Positions 21,714 to 26,897 of a stretch of 26,897 bases of DNA are shown here, piece after piece. Below the pieces are notes generated by a model. That model searched no databases. It was not told the DNA's origin and worked only from the letters and a program-made list of their open reading frames with translations. Position 1 is the first letter of the stretch. Every line of letters begins with the position of its first letter. A program made the translations under genes and the position numbers. This DNA comes from Granulicella sp. (lineage in GTDB: Bacteria > Acidobacteriota > Terriglobia > Terriglobales > Acidobacteriaceae), in the NCBI GenBank assembly GCA_003133205.1, contig PKWK01000210.1:1232-28128 (forward strand), given 5' to 3'.

Positions 21714-24277
21714 CGGTTGCTCCCTCCGCTGTTGGTGAAGACATAATCGCCAGTGGCGCGCAAGACTACGATGGAGCGCGTTCCACCTTCTGCAACGGAG
21801 GCCGGCACTGGCCGCCCGTTCTCGAGAACGCTTCCCTGCTCTGGCGCGAATGGAAGGCTGATCGTCGCAATGGTATCGGGCGGCAGCGTGATGCGGACCG
21901 CACTGAGCTCGACGCTGACGCGGATCGGACCGCGCGGCGTGGGTTCGGCTCCGCGAGCCCAACGCAACCCGGCGCGGTCAGGGCGTATGCTGACCTCGCG
22001 AAACCCTCCGGCGGTCGGCTGGATTCCGAGTAATTGCTCCATCAACCATGCGGTGGGGCCGCTGGACCAGCCGTGGGCGAGGCTGACGTAATAGCCCTTC
22101 TTGCCGTCGGCCTCCAGAGAAGCGTGGAAGTCCTGGCCCCCATCCCAGCGGGGATCGTACGCCTCCCAGAAACTTGTCGCGCCATCCGCCAACATCCCGC
22201 CCCAATACTGGCGCATCCACCGGAGCGCCTCGGGCCTGTGGTCAAGGCGCGCCATCGCATCGAGAAGATAGAACCCGTAGTACGGCGTGATGACGTTCTG
22301 TGGGGCCTCGAAGTTGGTCATCAGCCCGGTGGGCGCTCCAACCCGCGAGAGCACGCGTTCCCAGATGGCCCGCTGCTCCTCCGGGTTCGCTGCGCCCGAC
22401 ATCACCGCCATTGCGTTCGTCTGCCAGCGCATGCCGAACGTGTTCGTCGCTGGGTCCAGCAGACGGCCCCGCGCCGCGAGTTGCATGCCTTCGGCCTTTG
22501 CTGCGTAGAATTCAGCGTTTGCCGCGTCACCCATCTCGCGCAAGAGATACGCGGCTTCCTGATAGGCCAGGTAGAACTCAAGGTGGGTGGCTGCGCGTGC
22601 CTCAGGGGTGTCCGCGCTGAAGCCTTCGGACCAATCCACGAAGACCTTGTGCTTCTCAGGATTCGTGAACAAGCCGCTTGCATCCAACTCGCGATCCATC
22701 ACATGCAGTAGTTCAAGCATCTGCGGATGCACGCTCTTCAGGTATTCGAGATCGCCGCTATGGCGATAGAAGTCGGCCTGCCCGGTGATCCAGAACGCGG
22801 AGTAGCCGGCGATGGTGTTGACGTCGCGTTGAACCGGCGAATCGCCGATGAGCGCAGTCAAGGTGGACTCCATCAACGGGCGCTCGGCAAAGACGCTGCT
22901 GATCACCCGGCCGCTTACGTCGAGGTCTCCCATCCACCGGCCTCGATCACGCTTCACTCCGTCCCAGATGCCCTCCTGCATGCAGAGATGCGCGGTATAA
23001 GCACCTGTCTCCCAGATGCGGTTCAGCAGCGGATCGGAGGATTCGAACGAGCCTTTGTACTCGACCGGATAGGCGATTCCCTGCGCATCGATCTTGCTCC
23101 AGGTCGAGGGCGCGTCGGCGGGGAAGCTGAGCCGCACATAGCGAAAGGCGCTCTTCGGGCCAAAGACCTCGCCGTGCGGCGGCACCGTCACCTGCCGTAC
23201 GCCGAGGTATGGATGGCTAAGCGCCTCCGCGGAGGACTCGCCGTAGCTGGTGTCTACGGTGACAGCACGGTCCGAGGAGGAGACGAGGTGGATGCGTCCG
23301 CTGATCTCTTTTCCGAAGTCGAAAGTCAACGCAAACGAGGCGCCGGCCTGGTTGCGAACGACTTTTACTTCGGCGCCAGCCGATGCAACGAGGACGCCAT
23401 CGGATTGCTGGGCATTCTGTCCGGTTACGTCGCGAATCGAGACCGGTGCTATGAAAAAAGTCCGCATAGCGGGACTAATACCTGCGTATCCTGGCCACGC
23501 ATAGAGGCCGGCATCGGCGTTCCACTGAAGAAAATCGCGCTTGCTGCCCAGAACTCCCAACGTCTGAACCGCAGGCCAGTTTGAGTCATCGAAGGATGCC
23601 GAGGACCAGTTCGGCGGGGCGTCGAGCGAGCTTCGCCACGAGGCGTCGGAGATCAGCAGCGGAGGCGCGTCGACCGCGATGCTGCGCGAGACAATCTTCA
23701 CCGCCAGCACCTCGCCGTACGTCACTTGATTGATGACCGGGCTAGCTCCAGTGTGAAGTGAACTATGGCCGCGAACCTCCTGAATTGCAATGACATTCTC
23801 GCCCGCTTGCAGGGCCTTTGCGACTGCGGCAGTCATCACATGAAAGCCTTTTCCGCCGTCCTGATCCGCGAACTGCAGGACTTTCGTGCCATTCAGCGTG
23901 ACTGTGGCGGCGCGTGGCCCGGCAAGGTAGAGCGTTGCCTCCGAGGGAACAGCGCTGACTGTGAAGTGGGCGCGAAAGTAATGGGGCGCGATCTTATCGT
24001 CCTGGCCGCGGACCGTCGCCTGAAGAGCCGGTCTGAGCGCGGCCGCATCGTCCTTCGTCCAGATAAACTGCTCGTGAAGCGTTGTAGATTCAACGAGATG
24101 GAGTGCAGCCGGATCGTGGGCTGGATCGAGATATCCCGACGCCTGCGAGCCATTGCGAGCTTGGCCATTGGCTGAGATTGCAGCGGCGAGGATCAGGAAG
24201 CAGCACGAAACCGACCTCAAGGCTAGCCCATAAGCCTGGGTTGACCGATTTGCTCTATTTTCCGCGTGGTTCCGCAT
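21710..24277 (-). CDS. GH78-like alpha-L-rhamnosidase
   Basis: An 855-residue secreted protein with signal peptide (SVSCCFLILAAAISANGQ). An N-terminal lectin-like region of jelly-roll type covers about 40-400. The six-hairpin catalytic barrel (about 400-750) contains WDGVKRDRGRWMGDL (about 438-452; typical GH78 general-acid region), SFWEAYDPRWDGG (E705 a candidate base) and SLAHGWSSGPTAWL (near 735), a strong GH78 signature. A beta-sandwich closes the protein. The frame extends 164 codons upstream, overlapping the divergent GH28 gene; the start at 24277 gives a proper signal peptide, with only a weak AAGG before it. It hydrolyses terminal alpha-L-rhamnose from pectin or other glycans. It is the first gene of the eight-gene operon, with the kinase start overlapping its stop. 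Confidence 0.87.
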   Translation of the reverse strand: MRNHAENRANRSTQAYGLALRSVSCCFLILAAAISANGQARNGSQASGYLDPAHDPAALHLVESTTLHEQFIWTKDDAAALRPALQATVRGQDDKIAPHYFRAHFTVSAVPSEATLYLAGPRAATVTLNGTKVLQFADQDGGKGFHVMTAAVAKALQAGENVIAIQEVRGHSSLHTGASPVINQVTYGEVLAVKIVSRSIAVDAPPLLISDASWRSSLDAPPNWSSASFDDSNWPAVQTLGVLGSKRDFLQWNADAGLYAWPGYAGISPAMRTFFIAPVSIRDVTGQNAQQSDGVLVASAGAEVKVVRNQAGASFALTFDFGKEISGRIHLVSSSDRAVTVDTSYGESSAEALSHPYLGVRQVTVPPHGEVFGPKSAFRYVRLSFPADAPSTWSKIDAQGIAYPVEYKGSFESSDPLLNRIWETGAYTAHLCMQEGIWDGVKRDRGRWMGDLDVSGRVISSVFAERPLMESTLTALIGDSPVQRDVNTIAGYSAFWITGQADFYRHSGDLEYLKSVHPQMLELLHVMDRELDASGLFTNPEKHKVFVDWSEGFSADTPEARAATHLEFYLAYQEAAYLLREMGDAANAEFYAAKAEGMQLAARGRLLDPATNTFGMRWQTNAMAVMSGAANPEEQRAIWERVLSRVGAPTGLMTNFEAPQNVITPYYGFYLLDAMARLDHRPEALRWMRQYWGGMLADGATSFWEAYDPRWDGGQDFHASLEADGKKGYYVSLAHGWSSGPTAWLMEQLLGIQPTAGGFREVSIRPDRAGLRWARGAEPTPRGPIRVSVELSAVRITLPPDTIATISLPFAPEQGSVLENGRPVPASVAEGGTRSIVVLRATGDYVFTNSGGSNR

Positions 24278-24391
24278 CCGCACCTTGGCCCCGATATCCT
24301 CGCCGGAAGAAGATTGACTTCTGTTCTCGACATGGCACAGTATATGCACACAATTGAAAGTTAGCGAACTGTTTTGAAGAGGCGACGACTG
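24278..24391. promoter_or_regulatory. Divergent promoter region between rhamnosidase and polygalacturonase genes
   Basis: About 114 bases must hold promoters in both directions. On the minus strand TATACT (24344-24339, five of six) could be the -10 of the long operon, but no convincing -35 is at the right spacing. On the plus strand TTGACT (24314-24319) and TATATG (24341-24346) are 21 bases apart, too far for a standard promoter. AGTTNNNNAACT at 24360-24371 is a short symmetric motif. I did not see a copy of either palindrome found near the IclR gene. Confidence 0.35.
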
Positions 24392-25675
24392 ATGCCACAA
24401 CTTCGGGCCTACCTCTGGCCCAGATCCAGCAGAAATCTGATCCGAATATTCCTGATCCTCGGTCTCGTAGCGCCCTGTGTCCGGGCCGAAACGGCGACCT
24501 GCGATCCCCGAACAATGGGCGCTAAAGCAGATGGTCACACGAAGGACACCGACGCGCTGCAACGGGCAATCGACCTTTGTGCGAAGGGATCGGGAGGGGT
24601 GGTTCACCTGACCGCTGGGACATACGTCTCCGGCCCGCTCGCCCTGAGGAGCCATGTGCGCCTGTCGCTCGACCAAGGGGCCACGCTGCTGGGGTCGCCG
24701 GACATGCAGGACTTCCCTATTCGGGCGGATGCGCCCTGGCGCAAGGTGTCTCTGCTTCATGCGGATCACGTCGTTGATATCTCTATCACCGGCGCGGGCA
24801 CTATCGACGGCAACGGCAAGATCTGGTGGGACGCGAAGGCCAGCGCACCCAAAGGACAGCCCGAAGCGCCACGTCCGCTTTTGATTGATCTGACAAACTC
24901 AAAGCAGATTCTGATCGAAGGGGTGACTATCCAAAACTCGCCGCAGTACAACATCACGACGTTCTGGTGTGACGGACTGACGGTGCGCAACGTGACCATC
25001 CTGAATCCGGGCCGGGGTGCGCCTAACACCGATGGCATCGACCCTTTCTCGACCAGCCATGTGCTGATTGAACACACCACCATCGATACTGGCGACGATA
25101 ATGTCGCGATCAAGTCAGGCCTGGTCGAGCGCGGCGATCCGAACGTGCCCAGCACCGACATCGTCATCCGCGACTGCACTTTTCGGGCGGGACACGGACT
25201 GTCCATCGGCAGCGAGACCGCGGGCGGCGTGCGCAATGTAACCGTGGAGCGAGTGACCTTCACAGGAACCAGGCAAGGCATTCGCATTAAGTCCGCGCGG
25301 GGGCGCGGTAACGATATTGGCAACCTCACCTATCGCGACATCAAAATGGATGGCGTCGAGACTCCCATCGAGATCACCAACTATTACACCGGCATGGTGA
25401 AGGACGATCCCGGTCAGCCTGTCACCGAGCACACGCCGAAGTTTCACGACATCACGATCGAGAATCTCACGGCGACCGGAGCAAAGCGCGCGGCTACAAT
25501 CATGGGCCTGCCCGAGAGCCCGATCAAAAACCTCATCCTGAAGAACGTCAATATCGCAGCCGCAGCCGGAATGGTCATCCAGAACGCGCAGATTACCGAG
25601 AATGGAGTGGTCGTCACGCCGGGGAGCGGCGATCCGAGCACTCGCGGCGTCGGCGTGACCATCAACGGAAAGTAG
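24392..25675 (+). CDS. GH28 polygalacturonase
   Basis: A 427-residue secreted beta-helix enzyme. A signal peptide (LIRIFLILGLVAPCVRAE) leads into the first coil (DPRTMGAKADGHTKDTDALQ). All four GH28 motifs are present: NTD (212-214 in APNTDGID), DD (235-236 in DTGDDN), GHG (267-269 in RAGHGLSIG) and RIK (298-300 in GIRIKSARG). The acids at 214, 235 and 236 do inverting hydrolysis of galacturonan, and H268 and K300 bind substrate. A TTG at 24374 could start the frame, but I choose the ATG at 24392 with AAGAGG nine bases before. It faces the operon's first gene and probably cuts the pectin backbone or acts on side-chain galacturonate. It ends 13 bases from the convergent fucosidase. Confidence 0.93.
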   Translation: MPQLRAYLWPRSSRNLIRIFLILGLVAPCVRAETATCDPRTMGAKADGHTKDTDALQRAIDLCAKGSGGVVHLTAGTYVSGPLALRSHVRLSLDQGATLLGSPDMQDFPIRADAPWRKVSLLHADHVVDISITGAGTIDGNGKIWWDAKASAPKGQPEAPRPLLIDLTNSKQILIEGVTIQNSPQYNITTFWCDGLTVRNVTILNPGRGAPNTDGIDPFSTSHVLIEHTTIDTGDDNVAIKSGLVERGDPNVPSTDIVIRDCTFRAGHGLSIGSETAGGVRNVTVERVTFTGTRQGIRIKSARGRGNDIGNLTYRDIKMDGVETPIEITNYYTGMVKDDPGQPVTEHTPKFHDITIENLTATGAKRAATIMGLPESPIKNLILKNVNIAAAAGMVIQNAQITENGVVVTPGSGDPSTRGVGVTINGK

Positions 25676-25688
25676 GCAGCGACCGGTA

Positions 25689-26897
25689 CTAGCTGCTCAC
25701 TCCCACCTTGTATCGCTTCCACTCCGGACGGATCAGGTGGTGATCGACTACCGGCGGCGCGTCGCATTCGACCGCGATCACGGTGACGAGGTCGTCGGGC
25801 GGCGCCGACGGCAGGCCTGTCAGTCGCAGCGATATTGCGTCCTGAGTGAATTTGATCTCTTGGCCCGTCTTCAATACTCGGGCCGAGAGCGCCTTCACCC
25901 GCACTCCACCGATTGCAACGACTGCCTGCGGCTGGTAGAAGCTCAACCACTCCGCGGCGGGCGTTCCCGAGGGCCAGAAGTAGACGTGGACGTATAGCGT
26001 GTTTCCTTTGCGCGTGAAGTTGTCGTAGTTGCCAAAGCTGACTGATGCGCCGCCGTCCGCGCCGTAGATTGACTTGCCGTTGACCTCGAGCCACGCGCCG
26101 ACCCGTTCGAGCACGCGCACCGATTCCTCCGGCACAGAGCCGTCCGCCATAGGGCCAATGTTCAGCAAGTAGTTGCCGCCCTGTTGCGCGCATGTCGTCA
26201 GATCGTTCACGATTCGTTTGGGCGTCTTCCACTCGGTGTCGTTCTTCTGGTAGCCCCAGCCGAGGTTCATGGTGTCGCATGTCTCCCACGCGCGCGCGGC
26301 CGCTTCAATTCTGTGCTCAGGCGTCGAGAAGTCTCCGGCTAGCCCATTGCGATTGTTCACGATGATCTCGGGCTGCAAGTCGAAGACCATCTTGTTCATC
26401 TTCTCCGACTCCCACTGCTCTGCCGTGAGCGGCTTGTCCACGTCGTACCAGAGGATGTCGATCTTGCCGTAGTTCGTCATCAGCTCGCGGATGAGGCCGT
26501 GGGTGTACGCGACGAACCGCTTGCGCGCCGCCTCGTCGGTCTCGCAGCGGATGCCGTCCGGATGGTGCCAGTCCATCAGCGAGTAGTAGAAGCCGACGCG
26601 CATTCCCTCGGCGCGCGTAGCGTCAACGAATTCGCGGACCAGATCGCGACCCGGGCCCTGTTTCATCGCGCAATAGTCGGTCAGCTTCGTATCCCATAGG
26701 CAGAAGCCCTCGTGATGCTTGGTGGTCAGCACCATGTACTTTTGCCCAGCGCGTTTGGCGAGCCGTGCCCACTCGCGTGCGGCGCCGGGCTTCGGCGTGA
26801 AGAGCTTCGCCAGCATTTCATATTGCGGAATCGGAATGCCCTCCGACTCCATCACCCACTCCTGGTGGCCGATCACGCTGTAGAGGCCCCAGTGGAT
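25689..26897 (-). CDS. GH29 alpha-L-fucosidase, 5' end cut off by the window edge
   Basis: A frame open to the last base of the window shows 402 residues and begins inside IHWGLYSV, a GH29 motif normally about 60-80 residues after the start, so the N-terminus lies outside; the GTG at 26876 is an internal codon. Motifs: KYMVLTTKHHEGFCLWDT (substrate loop), KIDILWYDVD with the candidate nucleophile Asp, TPEHRIEA, and NYLLNIGPMADGSV closing the barrel. A C-terminal beta-sandwich follows (KSIYGADGGASVSFGNY). GH29 enzymes release alpha-L-fucose by a retaining mechanism; fucose and 2-O-methylfucose are both in RG-II. The stop lies 13 bases from the GH28 stop. Confidence 0.92.
   Translation of the reverse strand: MHWGLYSVIGHQEWVMESEGIPIPQYEMLAKLFTPKPGAAREWARLAKRAGQKYMVLTTKHHEGFCLWDTKLTDYCAMKQGPGRDLVREFVDATRAEGMRVGFYYSLMDWHHPDGIRCETDEAARKRFVAYTHGLIRELMTNYGKIDILWYDVDKPLTAEQWESEKMNKMVFDLQPEIIVNNRNGLAGDFSTPEHRIEAAARAWETCDTMNLGWGYQKNDTEWKTPKRIVNDLTTCAQQGGNYLLNIGPMADGSVPEESVRVLERVGAWLEVNGKSIYGADGGASVSFGNYDNFTRKGNTLYVHVYFWPSGTPAAEWLSFYQPQAVVAIGGVRVKALSARVLKTGQEIKFTQDAISLRLTGLPSAPPDDLVTVIAVECDAPPVVDHHLIRPEWKRYKVGVSS

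Noticed and set aside
12051..24277. Kdo rather than Dha as the sugar feeding the aldolase
   Set aside because: Cleaving Kdo would give pyruvate and arabinose, leaving the four-carbon acid kinase and PdxA unexplained. Kept only as a second choice.
24278..24769. Extension of the rhamnosidase frame upstream to 24769
   Set aside because: It would overlap the GH28 gene by several hundred bases and place the signal peptide about 180 residues inside the protein.
1..26897. tRNA, rRNA, CRISPR array, riboswitch or prophage genes
   Set aside because: I saw no repeat-spacer pattern, no recognisable structural RNA and no phage protein in any part of the window.

Overview
The window looks like a piece of an Acidobacteriota chromosome (Terriglobus/Granulicella-like Acidobacteriaceae is my best guess). 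The grounds are a ~1,200-residue TonB-dependent receptor with an N-terminal carboxypeptidase-regulatory-like domain, no SusD partner, many secreted glycosidases of families common in that phylum, GC-rich codon use and Shine-Dalgarno starts. This is inference; no rRNA or other marker gene is present.

Layout. (1) 1-1751: a PIN-domain toxin (cut by the window edge) and its Phd/YefM-type antitoxin, followed by an intact ISAs1-family insertion sequence. (2) 1802-6892: a TonB-dependent receptor and an IclR-family regulator, both on the minus strand. The receptor has a terminator and a promoter with a palindrome in its spacer. The regulator has its own palindrome, next to a divergent promoter. (3) 6981-12178, plus strand: an apiosidase-like DUF5060 hydrolase with a Tat-type leader, an 883-residue GH67/GH115/GH20-like protein, and an unrelated GNAT acetyltransferase. 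(4) 12051-24277, minus strand: eight tightly packed or overlapping genes read in the order GH78-like rhamnosidase, DUF1537 four-carbon acid-sugar kinase, PdxA-family dehydrogenase, sodium:solute symporter, HpcH/HpaI aldolase, (alpha/alpha)6-barrel glycosidase, FGE-like/BNR-sialidase-like fusion, GH43-like propeller. (5) 24278-26897: a divergent GH28 polygalacturonase and a partial, convergent GH29 fucosidase.

How it may work together. The glycosidases fit pectin, and the mix (apiosidase-like, rhamnosidase, fucosidase, galacturonase, sialidase-like) fits rhamnogalacturonan II (RG-II). The most interesting idea concerns the metabolic genes inside the glycosidase operon. HpaI-type aldolases cleave C7 2-keto-4-hydroxy diacids. 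RG-II contains such a sugar, Dha (3-deoxy-D-lyxo-2-heptulosaric acid). Retro-aldol cleavage of Dha would give pyruvate and a four-carbon aldehyde acid whose reduced form is D-threonate by Fischer-projection reasoning. D-threonate is the known substrate of the DUF1537 kinase + PdxA2 pathway, which ends in dihydroxyacetone phosphate and CO2. The operon also carries a sialidase-like enzyme that could release Dha and a symporter that could import it. It may therefore be a Dha-utilisation system from polymer to central metabolism, with one reductase missing from the window. This is a hypothesis built from family assignments; none of it has been tested by search or experiment here.
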